The notes beneath the pieces were generated by a model, which was given only the letters and a program-made list of their open reading frames with translations, did no database searches and was not told the DNA's origin. A DNA stretch of 64,000 bases from Phoenix dactylifera (lineage: Eukaryota > Streptophyta > Magnoliopsida > Arecales > Arecaceae). The DNA lies in assembly GCF_009389715.1 (NCBI RefSeq), contig NC_052399.1, positions 27,599,146-27,663,145 on the forward strand. Reading direction: 5' to 3'. Shown in pieces: positions 23,700 through 34,882 of the stretch; within the stretch, counting starts at the first letter, position 1; each line of letters begins with the position of its first letter. Position numbers and translations under genes: made by a program.

Positions 23700-24820
23700 A
23701 TTGTTAAATGTATGATTAAAATGCTCGATTTGATTTTGATTACTGCAAAGTATATTATTTTAGCAGCCTTTGCCGGTCCTTCCGCTTTTTTGTCGCTTTC
23801 TCTTAGCTTGGGCCTGAATGAGAAATGCTAGTATATGGAAGCCTCTGCTGAAATTGATGCGAATGAGACATCCTATTCAGTCTTATTGGATATGTCATTG
23901 AAAGAAATCTGTTTTATCTCTGTTTTCTTTTCAGATTCTGAGGATGAGCTGGCCGATCCTAAAAAAAATTATGAGGAGCCGAACGACGAAGCCTCCTCTT
24001 CAGATAAAGATGTCTCCGACACAACCTCCCTTGAACTATTTTTCTTTTTTAGGCGGGTTCGGCCAAGAGGGACAAAATAGATATGCTGCTTTCTATTAGT
24101 CCCAAGCGGATACCCCCTGCTTTCATGGTCTGCTTACTGAGGAAGAGATGCGGGAGGACCCGAGGCCAGAGCAAGTTGGGTTGGGGTATAGTTTAAAGAT
24201 GAATACTTGTGTTGGGTCCTGCAAACCAGGATGGCCTCAGATCAAAACCTAAATGTGCCAAAGTTTGATCATAACCTAAATGTGCCAAAGTTTGATCATA
24301 GAAGGCAGGGCAGTAACGATGAAGGAATTTGAGCGCTTATGTAGCTAATAACTCTGCCACCTATCAACCTGCATAATTTTTGGGATCACATAAAAACCTG
24401 CATCACCTATAATATTTTTCTTTATTAGCATGATTCTGTATCAACTTATATTATTTTTTTAATTAGCATCATCTTATTAGAGTGATTTTAGGGATCAAAT
24501 AACAACTTGTATATATAATTTTTCATTATAGTGTGATGCTATATTTTCCATTATTAGTGTGATGCTATACCATGCTATATTATTTTTCTTATATAGAGTC
24601 TATATACGAGTATATATAATCCTTGAGATATACTGAATATGATGGAACGGAGAAATAAAATATTTTAATAAAAATGTTTATTTTGATTTTAATTACCGCA
24701 AAGTATATTATTTTGGTGGCCTTGGCTAGGTCGTTCCGCCGAGTCTGAATTCTCTTGTATGTCGCTCTCTCTTGGCGGGCGTTGGGCCTGAATAAGAAAT
24801 GCCAGTGTATGGAAGTCCGG
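23700..24820. repeat. duplicated 3' flank of the plus-strand BAHD gene
   Basis: Sequence at about 23710-23850, just after the BAHD stop codon, recurs at about 24670-24810. Shared landmarks in order are GCAAAGTATATTATTTT, a block like TTGGGCCTGAAT, and AAGAAATGCCAGTGTATGGAAG or its equivalent. It suggests a local duplication that carried only the 3' end of a BAHD gene. Confidence 0.65.
24246..24300. repeat. 27-bp tandem duplication
   Basis: AACCTAAATGTGCCAAAG is repeated head to tail with a period of 27 bases. No other role seen. Confidence 0.8.
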
Positions 24821-25494
24821 ATATCAATGTCATTGCGTCAATGGAGGGGATAAGGCCAAGTGAATTCCTTTCAAAAAGGCCATGTATTGATGTCTAGCTT
24901 CGTTGCAGAACATCTAATTACCGTGGAATTCCGCAGAAGATGTCAAAAATATGCATGCCGTGTCTTGTTACGGGAACCAATCATGGCACCAAAAGAAAGC
25001 ATTGGGACCAGCGTGATTAAGGGGTGAAGTGGAATTTACGGCAGGATTGTAGTGAAGAGCACCAATCTCCTGACAGTGGAGCTTCTTTAATTTTGATAAC
25101 CAGGATTGGGCCCCAAAGCATGCATTTATCCAAATATAACACCAATCTAGCTAAGATCGCAGTCACCTCACAAAGTTATCACACATGTAATATATACCTA
25201 ACTCTATCTGGGATCCATGATATCATAACCTTTTTAGAAATTTCTAATACTTTAAGGTAATGATGCTTGATCTAATGTCTGTGGGTCCTAATATAGATAC
25301 ATTTCCCTTTTAAACAGCTAAACTTCTCTCGGAGCTCTATAGTCTGGGCAGATTATAAAACATACAAGCAAAAAATTAATAAGAGATAATAATTTATACG
25401 TGTATTTGTTTAATTCGTAATGCGCATGCCACGGCCACTCTCCATCAAGTGCCCAACGCTTCCACCCTCACGATCCTTTGTTTTCTAAACACCG
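24821..25494. other. intergenic, nothing recognised
   Basis: AT-rich sequence with no protein-like open frame, RNA gene or repeat structure that I can support. Confidence 0.4.
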
Positions 25495-26205
25495 ACAACT
25501 TGTTTGGTCTGTGGAAATAATTTCTTCTCACTAAAATATTTTTCTTAAGAAGTTGATGTTTGAGCATATGACGTCTGAAAAAGTGATTTTTGTATGTTTG
25601 GTTAACTATGAAAAAGTAGAGCATTTCAGAGTGGCTTATATTTTATACCCTTAATATAGAAAAAGACCATACCCCATTTTATCTAAAAGCTTAAGGGTAT
25701 TTTTAAAAAAAAATTATCCCAATTTTTAGTGGGTAAAATTGGACTTTTTCATACCCCATATGGGTTTTTCTTTTCCATTAAGACTTGGTTGGTCCTCACA
25801 AAAATGAGAAAAGCATGGTCAACAAAAAAATGAAGAAAGACCTCTTGTTTGGTTGGAGTTTTCAAAAGAGAGAGACAGAAAAATAGCATTCCTATAAGAA
25901 TAAGATTTTCTTATTTCATGAAAAATAAAAACTATAAGGGACATGGGAAAACAAACATATGTCATCCTGGAATGGTCACTTTTTATAAACAAACATGCCA
26001 AAATTATTTTTTCAGAAAAAATATTTCGATGAGAAAAATTCTTCTTGCGAACCAAACGAGTCCAGAATGTAGGAATCTTATTCTCATGGAAAATCTATTT
26101 TTTCATATCTCTTCTTTAAAAACTCCAACCAAATATGAGGTATTTTTTTATTTTTCTATTGATGCACTTTTTTTCTTCTTTTCCCACAAATCAAATGAGT
26201 CCTAA
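25495..26205. mobile_element. decayed, composite MITE-like element
   Basis: Contains pieces of the same family as 9104-9578: TTGTTTGGTTGGAGTTTTCA (inverted right half) near 25846, GCGAACCAAACGAGTCC near 26047, and CTCCAACCAAATATGAGG near 26124 followed by CAAATCAAATGAGTCCTAA. The mixed order and orientation suggest one copy inserted into another. Confidence 0.45.
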
Positions 26206-27340
26206 AGAGTGTTCAAAAAGCCTTGAATTTGTCGGTAGGGACCGAAACATCACCGTCTAAACCCAAAAGAGAATTATTTCATTACCCAAACACACCCTAA
26301 GTGGAATTTGATGGCTGGAAGATGAACCTAGCTTGGAATTTTCTTTGGAAGCAAACAACAAAATAAGGTAGGAGGAAGGTTCCTAGTTTGAATAAACAAA
26401 TCGAGCGTTTAATTCAATACATGCGTGTCATTTTGTTGGCATGAATTGTTTGCCAGATCGCTCCTATAAGTCCTGGTTTTGTTTGTATTCCTCCTTTTGC
26501 TTGGTCTAACGAACGGATCAACGGATGGTGGGAAGTCATTTTTCTGTCTACTTCTTAGCTGTTTAGTCTGACTTTTTTTTTGGAGATAAGCTGTTCGGTC
26601 TTGACTTGAACATTAAAACTCGCAAGATTTTAGTTTGGAACCCTTGGTGGCTGTGGAAACTGACGGCCAACCTGCTCAGTTTTGCCTAACGTTTTGTTTG
26701 TTAACAAAATCATCGCCGGCCAAACCCTGCTCTTTTCTCAGCATGAAGTAATCCTGGTCTTGTTTCTTCGATCTTCTTGGCCCCTAAAATATTAGGAACC
26801 CACCTAATGATTGATATGTTTTGTTTTATTTCTGATTGCGTCGCTGTTTCCATACTTACTAAGGCAAACTAATCTAATTCTAGAAGACATTTTTTGGCCT
26901 ATGGTTATGAGTTTGATAATTTTATAATCCAATTATCACGGTCGATAGTATATATCGAGCTAAAAATGTCTTAACAAAGAGTCGTGTGAGAAGCTACGTG
27001 TTTATTCTCTTAGATGAGAAGCTGATGTTTGCAAGAACTTACAAGTGCTGTTTGATTTTCAGTATAGCGTGGAGCTCCGAATGAAACTCAATGGTGGCAA
27101 CTAAATATGAGGGTTACGCTCGTTGAAGGACTCAACCCAATACCTTATGGCAAGGGCCGACGACGGCCATGCACCATCTATGTTCGCAACGTTTCTGAAA
27201 GCACCCCTCTCTTTTGTTAGGTTTTGCGGCAGTCGAGATCCAGTAAAATTTTTCATTTTGCATCAAAGTGAACAACATGATCAAGCCAGTATGGCCCAAG
27301 GCCCAATCCATTAATTAGACTCTATCGATTGGTACTAGAA
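26206..27340. other. intergenic, nothing recognised
   Basis: A 63-codon open frame at 27123-27314 has no recognisable motif. No other structure seen. Confidence 0.4.
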
Positions 27341-28255
27341 ATAGCCTGTTTGGAAAGCTGTTGACAATAGAGCTTTTGAAAGTAGAGCTTTTGGAAATAG
27401 AGCTTTTGAAAATAAAGTTTTTATAAAAAATTGTTTGCTTATTAGTAACTATATTTCTAAAAGAACATAGCATTTTAAAATATGTTTAGTAAATAAACTG
27501 AGAAAGTACTTTTGGTATGACAAAATGACCATAAAAGACATTGCATAGTATTATACAAGAAATCATAATAAAATATAATATATATTAATACATAAATATA
27601 TGATATAGTATAATATTACTGTAATGTCATATATTATTATTATAATATAGTAATATAATATTGTATACTATTGCATAATAATTTAATATTATTAAATTAT
27701 TTAACATAACATATCAATGTATTATGATATAATGTAATATAATATTATATTTATAGTATAATACAATAATAAAGATATAAAATATTATAATTATTATCAT
27801 AAATTATTTTTTCATAATATAACATAATATTAAATTATTTAACACAATATATTAATGTCTTATAATATCATGTAATATTATATTATATTTATAGATAATA
27901 TAATAATAAAGGTATAAAATATTATAATTATTACTGTAAATTAATTTTTCACCCTCTTGATGACCATTTATTTCTATAACAAATTTTCTATCAGATTTTC
28001 AGGATTATAAAGGGACGTTTTATGTAATTATTATATTTTATCACGGGTATGTTGGTCAAAAAAAGTACTTTTTCGAAAAGCTTCAAAATGGAGATTTTTT
28101 CAAAAAATTATTTTTAGCTTTCTGAAAAAGCTAAAACAGCTTTTCAAAATTTTTATAAATACCCATATTTCATCTAAAAGTATTTTTGGAGAGTTAGAAA
28201 GTATTTTTTAGTCCTTCAAAAACTTTTCAAATGAAGCTATAGTAATAGGCTTTAT
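27341..28255. repeat. AT-rich MITE-like repeat with an internal 138-bp duplication
   Basis: The left edge AGCCTGTTTGGAAAGCTG and the right edge, whose reverse complement is AGCCTATTACTATAGCTTC, look like weak terminal inverted repeats. The middle is almost pure A/T. Two tandem copies of about 138 bp start at 27691 and 27829 (ATTAAATTATTTAACA). No target duplication could be settled. Confidence 0.45.
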
Positions 28256-29182
28256 TGCCTGCTTTTCTTCATTACCTGGTACTAGAGGTAGCAGATAGCC
28301 CTTGCTCAGGTTTGAAGAGATGACAATGAGGTCATCGATCATAGAGCCAATCCATGCCCCTTTCCATAGGAAGGTTGGCCAGCATTATAACCATGGAAAC
28401 TTAGAGGCTACGTTTGGCATCGTTATAACCTTTTTTAAAAAAATTAGAAATAAGAATTATAATTTTAATTTTTTTCAAATATCTGACAACAAAAAAAAAA
28501 GTTCAGTTTACTCTTTTTTTATTTTTTTTTTAACAACAAGGATCATTGAAGAGGAAGGAGCTGAGAGGCAGCCATGAAGGTTCTTCGAAGGCAAGGATAG
28601 AGAGGCGGTTGAGAGAGCACAGGAGGAAAAGACCAGCAACACGGCTGGGGATAAGGGAGAGTTCGACGTCAAGCATTTTAATATGAAAATGTCGAGAAAG
28701 AGAGAGCCAAGAAAGCGGTGGAGGGAGGGATTGAGGCTGACGAAACGATCGAGGCTTGGTTTCTTTTAAGAGCATTTGGCAAAAACTATGGATATATAGA
28801 AGATAAGAGAAGTGAGAACACGTAACATCTATTATTTATTTGTTTATTTGGTACACAACATTTATTTATTCATGCGGGAGCACGTAACATCTATTAAGAT
28901 TTGAGAAGCACGAGCACGGCACCTCTCTCTCTCTCTCTCTCTCCTCCTTCTTTTCTCCCTATTTTTTTTTTAATATATTTTTGAGTTTTTTTATAAATAT
29001 CCATCTAAATATCAAATTTTGCATAAATAACCTTCCAAATTAATATTTGCATATATACTCTCATAAAATACTTATTTTATTATTTTATTTTTTTATTTTT
29101 ATTTTTGCATATGTACCCATGCTATCTAACGCTGTTAAAAAATTAACGGTTTCAAATTAAAATGACTAAAATACTCTTAATG
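28256..29182. other. intergenic, nothing recognised
   Basis: Contains a (CT)n microsatellite at about 28923-28945 and A/T runs. Open frames at 28302-28775 look like chance. Confidence 0.4.
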
Positions 29183-29187
29183 GATAG

Positions 29188-29485
29188 TGTTGTGGAATGG
29201 GGTTCTGAAGTTTAGTCCCACATCGGCTAATCAGCGGAAAGGTCTGTGCCTTATAATGAGAAGGTCCAACCTTTCCTCCCAAGGGCTCTTTTGTGGGACA
29301 AAACCGTGAGGGATCGCCCAAACCCCCTGTGCGAGCTCCGCGCCCGCAGGTCGGGTGTGCGCCCTGTGGGAGCTCCGCGCCTGCAGGGTTAGCCCTAAAG
29401 CGGACAATACTTCAGAAAGGGACGCAGTCGCTTTTCCTGCTCGGCCGGTGTGCGGACTGTTGTCGGGGTGAAAATCTCGCAACAG
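29188..29485 (+). mobile_element. solo-LTR/TRIM-like element with snRNA-type promoter motifs
   Basis: A 298-bp unit starts TGTTGTGG and ends CGCAACA (TG...CA ends with a short inverted repeat). It is flanked on both sides by GATAG (29183-29187 and 29486-29490), a 5-bp target duplication typical of LTR-element integration. It has no coding capacity. Inside, AGTCCCACATCG (29214-29225) matches the upstream sequence element of plant U-snRNA promoters, and TTATAAT follows 25 bases later (29251), the spacing used by RNA polymerase III-type plant U6 promoters. A GC-rich 40-bp motif containing GAGCTCCGCGCC occurs twice. Best read as a solo LTR of a small LTR retrotransposon; orientation is taken from the promoter motifs. 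Confidence 0.7.
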
Positions 29486-29683
29486 ATAGATGTGCAAAAG
29501 GAAATATTTATAAGACTATCGTCATGGAGAACAAAAAAGTAATTTCAAAATTTTATCTTATTGTTAACTAAATAAATATAATTTTTATTAACAGTATTAG
29601 AGAATCGTTATATTAAGAGTATTTGTGCAAAAATAATGTTTTATGAAGCTATTTATATAAATTTGAATTTGAAGAAGGGTATC

Positions 29684-30533
29684 TGTTGGGGGAATACGGT
29701 TTTCCCCCAGTAATACAATAACCCTTCCACCGGAAGACTATGCAGTCGACGACCCCGGACGACTGAGGTCGGCGCCCGACCCCAGAACGTCCGATCCCGG
29801 ATCATCCGACCTAGAGGACTTCCGACCTCAAAGGCTTGTCTTTGTCAACCACCTGCCGCGGCCGTACCTCTCCGAGGTCCGGCCAAGGGCCATATCCTGC
29901 CACTGCCCCAGCATTTATTACACATGATCCCAGCAAATCCCCAGTTCACGCAACAATAAATGTGAATCTCCGGCCTACGCAATAATTAATGCGCGTGGCT
30001 CCTTTCATCTACGGATCCTCAGCTCTCCACGGCAAATCAGCTCGGCAGAGTCCTGCCCGCCATGATAAGTCTGACCCCAGCCTCACCGCCGACATCAACG
30101 CAATGCTTCACCCGATCGCGCGACGGCTCAGGTCGTACGACGGCCTTACCTCCGACATCAGTGTAATTATCTACTTGTCCGTGCACCAGATCAAGCAACG
30201 TGCCGAGCTGTACGACGGCCTTGACCGGTCACATCGCAGGTAAACCCCCCTATAAAAGGGAACCGTGCTTCTCAAGGGCGCGGGGGGGGGGGGGGGGGGG
30301 GGGACAGAGAGAAAGAGAGAAGAAAGTACTACTGCTCCCATTTTCTTTGAACACTATTTTGCCCCCTCTGACTTAAGCATCGGAGGGCCGGCGCCGGAAG
30401 ACCCGGCCACCGGCTTTTCTGCAGGCACCCCGACAGAGGACGCCGCCCGCCGACGCATCGCTACTCCCTCGCGTCCGCCGACAGCTCCCCCTCCTCGACG
30501 GACGATCGCCCCCGGGTCCAATTTCCAGCAACA
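29684..30533 (+). repeat. 5' LTR (850 bp)
   Basis: Starts TGTTGGGGGAATACGG and ends CCAGCAACA. TATAAAAG at 30251-30258 is a clear TATA box; transcription should start about 30 bases on, near a long G homopolymer (from about 30282). An 84-codon open frame (29989-30243) is present in both LTRs but has no recognisable domain. Relative to the 3' LTR it has one rather than three copies of a 29-bp unit and an extra 16 bp near 29812. Confidence 0.95.
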
Positions 30534-30534
30534 G

Positions 30535-30553
30535 TTGGCGCTAGAGGGAGGGC
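30535..30553 (+). promoter_or_regulatory. primer binding site
   Basis: TTGGCGCTAGAGGGAGGG begins one base after the 5' LTR, the position where a tRNA 3' end (CCA) pairs to start minus-strand synthesis. The TGG start fits. I do not assign the tRNA. Confidence 0.75.
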
Positions 30554-30566
30554 CCGAGTAGCGATC

Positions 30567-31865
30567 ATGAAGTTGAGAAGCAAGGGAGCCTCCAACATCT
30601 CCCGGCGTCCCCCGCAAAGTCCTGGACGCTCCGTCCAGAATTCTCCAACTCCGGCTGACCCAGTTCCTCAGGTCCAGCCGGAACAGTTCAATGCCCTGGT
30701 ACAGCAAGTCCAGGCCCTGGCCGCCGCCGTCCAAGGCTTACGGCGCGAGGAGGCTTTACCAACGCTTCCCCCGCAGGCCCAGGTCCTGCCGGAATTTCCT
30801 CCCAACGGCCCGGTTCTCCCAGGCCAGAATTTGCATGGCTCCTCCAGAGCCAACAACGAAGAGCGGACTTCCCCCCAGAGAGAGCTACCGGGGGAAGATT
30901 TCAACAGAAGACCCCAGCCTTCTGAGGCTGAGTCAGCCCCAGACCACCGCGAACCGGCGCAGATCACGGCAACAATTCCGCGGGCGGAGGAGCTCGGCCG
31001 AAAAGTTGAGCATCTGGAGCTCCAGATTGCGGCGCTCCACAGCAAGAAGGCGAGGCAAGAGGGAGACTTTGAGTTCACTACCAAGTCCCCCTTCTTCCGC
31101 CAGATCGAGGACGAGCCGGTTCCCGCGAGGTTCAAAATGCCTCAGGTAGAGCCCTACAGCGGAATCACCGACCCTCTCGACCACTTGGAGAGCTATCGGG
31201 CCCTCATGGCCCTACAAGGGTCCTCGGAAGCCATACTTTGCAAGGCCTTCCCAGCAACCCTCCGAGGGACCGCTCGGCTTTGGTTCTCTGGACTGAAGTC
31301 GAACACGGTATCCTCTTTTGAGCAACTCGGCAGGCAGTTCGCCACTAATTTTGCTGCCAGCCGACGCCAACGACGGACGTCAGATTCCCTCTTGGACATC
31401 AAACAGAAGGAGGGGGAATCCCTTAAGGAGTACCTGGACTGCTTTACCGCCGCCACCTGGGAAGTTCGCGAGCTAGACCAGTCAATAGCCATGTCGGCTT
31501 TGAAGACTGGGGTTCGCTCCTACCGATTCCTCTTCTCCATCGAGAAGAGCTTCCCGGCCGACTTCACCGAGATGCTGGCCCGAGCCCGGAAGTACGCCAA
31601 GGCCGAGGAGGCGATCGCCTTCAGGCGGGGAGCAATTGAGCCCGCCTCAAAGAAGCAGAAGAAACGCCGCGAGGAACGTGGCCGACAAAGGAGTCGATCT
31701 CCCCGTCGAGAGAAGAATCTCCCCCGGCTGAGGAGCCCGCCCCGGCAGCAGGGACGACCTCAGCAGAGGACCCCCCTCGACCGAGGTCTCCACTACGGCC
31801 TCGGACGTACACGGGGAGGTACGAGAACTACACGCCTGTCAATGCTCCCCGGGCCGAGATCCTGA
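30567..31865 (+). CDS. gag: retrotransposon Gag polyprotein
   Basis: A 432-codon frame starting 14 bases after the primer binding site. It encodes the structural capsid protein. Residues about 180-350 hold the retrotransposon gag domain (DPLDHLESYRALMALQG, ARLWFSGLKSNTVSSFEQL, KEYLDCFTAATWEV). A Lys/Arg-rich segment follows (KKQKKRREERGRQRSRSPRR). The zinc knuckle that belongs to Gag is not in this frame but at the start of the next one. The last about 25-30 residues do not look gag-like, so the frame appears shifted by a small indel, perhaps in the C run near 31771-31776. The stop (31863-31865) overlaps the next ATG by one base. Confidence 0.88.
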   Translation: MKLRSKGASNISRRPPQSPGRSVQNSPTPADPVPQVQPEQFNALVQQVQALAAAVQGLRREEALPTLPPQAQVLPEFPPNGPVLPGQNLHGSSRANNEERTSPQRELPGEDFNRRPQPSEAESAPDHREPAQITATIPRAEELGRKVEHLELQIAALHSKKARQEGDFEFTTKSPFFRQIEDEPVPARFKMPQVEPYSGITDPLDHLESYRALMALQGSSEAILCKAFPATLRGTARLWFSGLKSNTVSSFEQLGRQFATNFAASRRQRRTSDSLLDIKQKEGESLKEYLDCFTAATWEVRELDQSIAMSALKTGVRSYRFLFSIEKSFPADFTEMLARARKYAKAEEAIAFRRGAIEPASKKQKKRREERGRQRSRSPRREKNLPRLRSPPRQQGRPQQRTPLDRGLHYGLGRTRGGTRTTRLSMLPGPRS

Positions 31866-34800
31866 TGGAAATCGAGGGTCGGGACTTCTTCCGACCCCCG
31901 CCTCCTATGCGAGACACGGGAGTTCCCCGTAATTCCAGGAAGTACTGTCGCTTCCATCGGGACCGTGGGCACGACACGGAGGACTGCTTCCAGCTCCGGG
32001 ACGAGATAGAAGCACTCATCCGTCGGGGAGTACTCAACCGGTTCGTGAGGAACCGACGTGAGGAAAGGAGGCCGGCGGAGAATACCATACCGTCCGAGAA
32101 TCCGGACGGCAACAGGCCCATTGCCGGCACCATCAACATGATTGGGAGGGCCTCGGCAGGAACGGCCGCCCAGAGAGCACCTCCAAAGCGCCCACGCACC
32201 GATGAAGTCATCTCGTTCTCGGACGAGGACTTAGAAGGGGTCGAGACCCCTCATGATGACGCTGTGGTCATCTCTATGATTATAAATAGGTTTGATGTAA
32301 AGCGTGTCCTAGTTGACAATGGAAGTTCAGCCAACATTTTGTATTATCATGCCTACCAAAAAATGGGGTTGCCAGAAGGACATCTCCGGAGAATTAATGC
32401 CCCACTGGTTGGGTTCACTGGGGATTCAGTCCCAGTTGAAGGTGAGGCTAGCTTCCTTGTCACGGTTGGCCTCGCTCCCCGGGAGAGCACTGTGAGGACG
32501 GACTTCCTGGTGGTCCGTCTGCCCTCGGTCTACAACGCCATCCTTGGGCGCCCGGGGCTAAACACCCTTCGAGCCGTAGTTTCAACCCGCCATCTGCTCA
32601 TGCGGTTCCCCACCGGCCAAGGAATAGGCGAGGTCCGTGGAAACCAGCTGGTTGCCAAGCAATGCTACATGGCGGCCCACGGAGTAAAGCAACCAACCGG
32701 GGCAACGATTCAGCCAACGGACCCCTCATTACCCATAGAAACCCTCGATGCGAGGGACACCCCTTGGAAGAAGCAAGTAGAGCCCGGTGAGCTTCTTGTT
32801 CAAGTTCCACTACGAGAAAATTTTTCTAAGCTAACTGTGCAGGTCGGCTCCGGCCTTGGCGCCTGCGAGAGGGACCACCTCGTCAGCTTCCTGCGGGACA
32901 ACGCTGACGTCTTTGCCTGGTCGTCCGCGGACGTGCCAGGAATTGACCCTGAGGTCATGGTCCATCGGCTCCAGGTGAAGCCAACTAGCAGACCTGTGAA
33001 GCAGAAGAAAAGGGGCTCCGCCCCAGAACGACAACGGGCTGCGGCCGAGGAGGTGTACAAACTCCTCGGAGCCGGCGTCATCCGGGAGGTCTCCTACCCG
33101 GACTGGCTCGCCAACGTAGTCATCGTAAAGAAGGCCAATGGGAAATGGCGCATGTGCGTGGACTACACCGACCTGAACAAGGCCTGCCCGAAAGACAGCT
33201 TCCCCCTCCCGAGCATCGACCAGCTCGTCGACTCCACCTCAGGACACCAACTGCTAACTTTTATGGACGCCTTTTCAGGGTATAATCAAATCCGAATGGC
33301 GCCGGAAGACGAGGAAAAGACGACCTTCATCACCGACAAGGGCACCTACTGCTACAAGGTGATGCCCTTCGGCCTGAAGAATGCTGGAGCCACCTATCAG
33401 AGGCTGGTCAGCCAAATTTTCAAAGATCAGATCGGCCGAAATATGGAAGTCTACGTAGACGACATGCTGGTAAAAAGCCGAGCGGCGGAACACCATATAG
33501 CCGATCTCAACGAGACATTCACCAAGCTCAGGAGATACCAAATGAAGCTCAACCCGGCGAAGTGTGCGTTCGGGGTCACCTCGGGCAAGTTCCTGGGTTT
33601 CATAGTGACCCAGCGCGGAATTGAAGCCAACCCGGAGAAAATCCGGGCACTGCAAGAGATGTCACCTCCGAAGACAGTTAAGGAGGTGCAGCGGCTCGCA
33701 GGGCGAGTTGCCGCCCTGGGAAGGTTCGTCTCTCGGTCAGCCGAGCGCTGCCTCCCTTTCTTCAAAAGCCTTAAACGGCTGAAAGACTTCCGGTGGTCAG
33801 AAGAATGCCAGCGAGCCTTTGAAGAGCTCCGGAGCCTTCTGGCCTCTCCCCCGCTGCTCACCAAGCCCCAGAAGGGCGAGGTTCTTTATCTATACCTGGC
33901 CGTCTCCCCGGCCGCAGTGAGCTCAGTCCTCGTCCGGAAAGAGGACAAGCTCCAAAAGCCGGTCTATTACACCAGCCGGGTTCTCAGGGATGCTGAGACC
34001 CGATATTCTAGACTTGAGAAGACCATCTTCGCTCTCATCATCTCGGCTCGGAGACTCAGGCCTTACTTCCAAGCCCACACCATAGCTATATTGACCGACC
34101 AGCCTATGAAGCAAATATTGCAAAGGTCGGATCGTGCGGGGAGGATCGCCAAATGGGCGGTCGAGCTCGGGGAATTCGACCTCGAATATCGGCCCAGGCC
34201 GGCTATCAAGGCCCAAATACTCGCCGACTTCATCGTGGAATGTACCCTGCCGGAAGACCCCGAGTTGCCACCCGTATCCGCGGAGGAAGCCCCGAGGCAG
34301 CCATGGGTCCTGCACTCGGACGGGTCTTCAACCTCGGGGGGTAGCGGAGCCGGACTCATCCTCACCAGTCCAGACGGAGTGGTGGCCGAGCAAGCCTTGC
34401 GCCTCGAATTTCCGGCCTCGAATAACGAGGCCGAGTATGAGGCTCTCATCGCCGGGCTCAAGCTGGCGAAAGAACTGAAAGTGGAAGACCTGACGGCCTT
34501 CAGCGACTCCCAGCTGGTAGTGAACCAGATCCAAGGAGACTTTGAAGCTAAAGAGCCATCCATGCAAAAGTATCTCCAAAAGGTGCGGGAACTTACGTCT
34601 GCCCTGAATTCTTTCAATATTCAGTACATTCCCAAAGCGAAAAACCTCAGGGCAGACCAGCTGTCCAAATTGGCAACCTCCCGCATGAGCGAGCTTCCCA
34701 AGGGAACAACGCTCGAGTATCTTCAGATCCCCAGCACGGAGGAACCCGAGCCCACCATGTGCATCGACTCCGAGCCAAGCTGGATCGATGGGCTCGTCTG

Positions 34801-34882
34801 CTACCTCCAAGACGGGACCTTGCCTCATGACGAGACGGAGGCTCGCCGAATCAAGCGCCAAGCCCCCCGATTCCTCGACTGA
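31865..34882 (+). CDS. pol: Pol: knuckle, protease, RT, RNase H, archaeal-type RNase H; no integrase
   Basis: 1005 residues. A Gag-type knuckle (Cys28, His31, His36, Cys41) comes first. The aspartic protease has DNGSSA with the catalytic Asp at 151. Reverse transcriptase follows with PFGLKNAGATYQ and YVDD at 530-533. The gypsy RNase H (about 650-800) lacks the usual first catalytic Asp, reading LYLAVSPAAV, as is usual in the Tat lineage. A second, archaeal-type RNase H keeps Asp819, Glu855 and Asp881. After LPHDETEARRIKRQAPRF, the linker that normally precedes the integrase HHCC finger, the frame ends at TGA inside the first unit of the tandem array. No integrase finger or DDE core is found to 36788. 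The frame differs from gag by one step. All visible catalytic motifs except integrase are intact. Confidence 0.93.
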   Translation: MEIEGRDFFRPPPPMRDTGVPRNSRKYCRFHRDRGHDTEDCFQLRDEIEALIRRGVLNRFVRNRREERRPAENTIPSENPDGNRPIAGTINMIGRASAGTAAQRAPPKRPRTDEVISFSDEDLEGVETPHDDAVVISMIINRFDVKRVLVDNGSSANILYYHAYQKMGLPEGHLRRINAPLVGFTGDSVPVEGEASFLVTVGLAPRESTVRTDFLVVRLPSVYNAILGRPGLNTLRAVVSTRHLLMRFPTGQGIGEVRGNQLVAKQCYMAAHGVKQPTGATIQPTDPSLPIETLDARDTPWKKQVEPGELLVQVPLRENFSKLTVQVGSGLGACERDHLVSFLRDNADVFAWSSADVPGIDPEVMVHRLQVKPTSRPVKQKKRGSAPERQRAAAEEVYKLLGAGVIREVSYPDWLANVVIVKKANGKWRMCVDYTDLNKACPKDSFPLPSIDQLVDSTSGHQLLTFMDAFSGYNQIRMAPEDEEKTTFITDKGTYCYKVMPFGLKNAGATYQRLVSQIFKDQIGRNMEVYVDDMLVKSRAAEHHIADLNETFTKLRRYQMKLNPAKCAFGVTSGKFLGFIVTQRGIEANPEKIRALQEMSPPKTVKEVQRLAGRVAALGRFVSRSAERCLPFFKSLKRLKDFRWSEECQRAFEELRSLLASPPLLTKPQKGEVLYLYLAVSPAAVSSVLVRKEDKLQKPVYYTSRVLRDAETRYSRLEKTIFALIISARRLRPYFQAHTIAILTDQPMKQILQRSDRAGRIAKWAVELGEFDLEYRPRPAIKAQILADFIVECTLPEDPELPPVSAEEAPRQPWVLHSDGSSTSGGSGAGLILTSPDGVVAEQALRLEFPASNNEAEYEALIAGLKLAKELKVEDLTAFSDSQLVVNQIQGDFEAKEPSMQKYLQKVRELTSALNSFNIQYIPKAKNLRADQLSKLATSRMSELPKGTTLEYLQIPSTEEPEPTMCIDSEPSWIDGLVCYLQDGTLPHDETEARRIKRQAPRFLD

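Noticed and set aside
29989..30243. 84-codon frame in the LTR (also 93 codons at 40169-40450)
   Set aside because: It lies inside the LTR promoter region, ends before the TATA box and has no recognisable domain; LTR open frames of this size occur by chance in GC-rich sequence.
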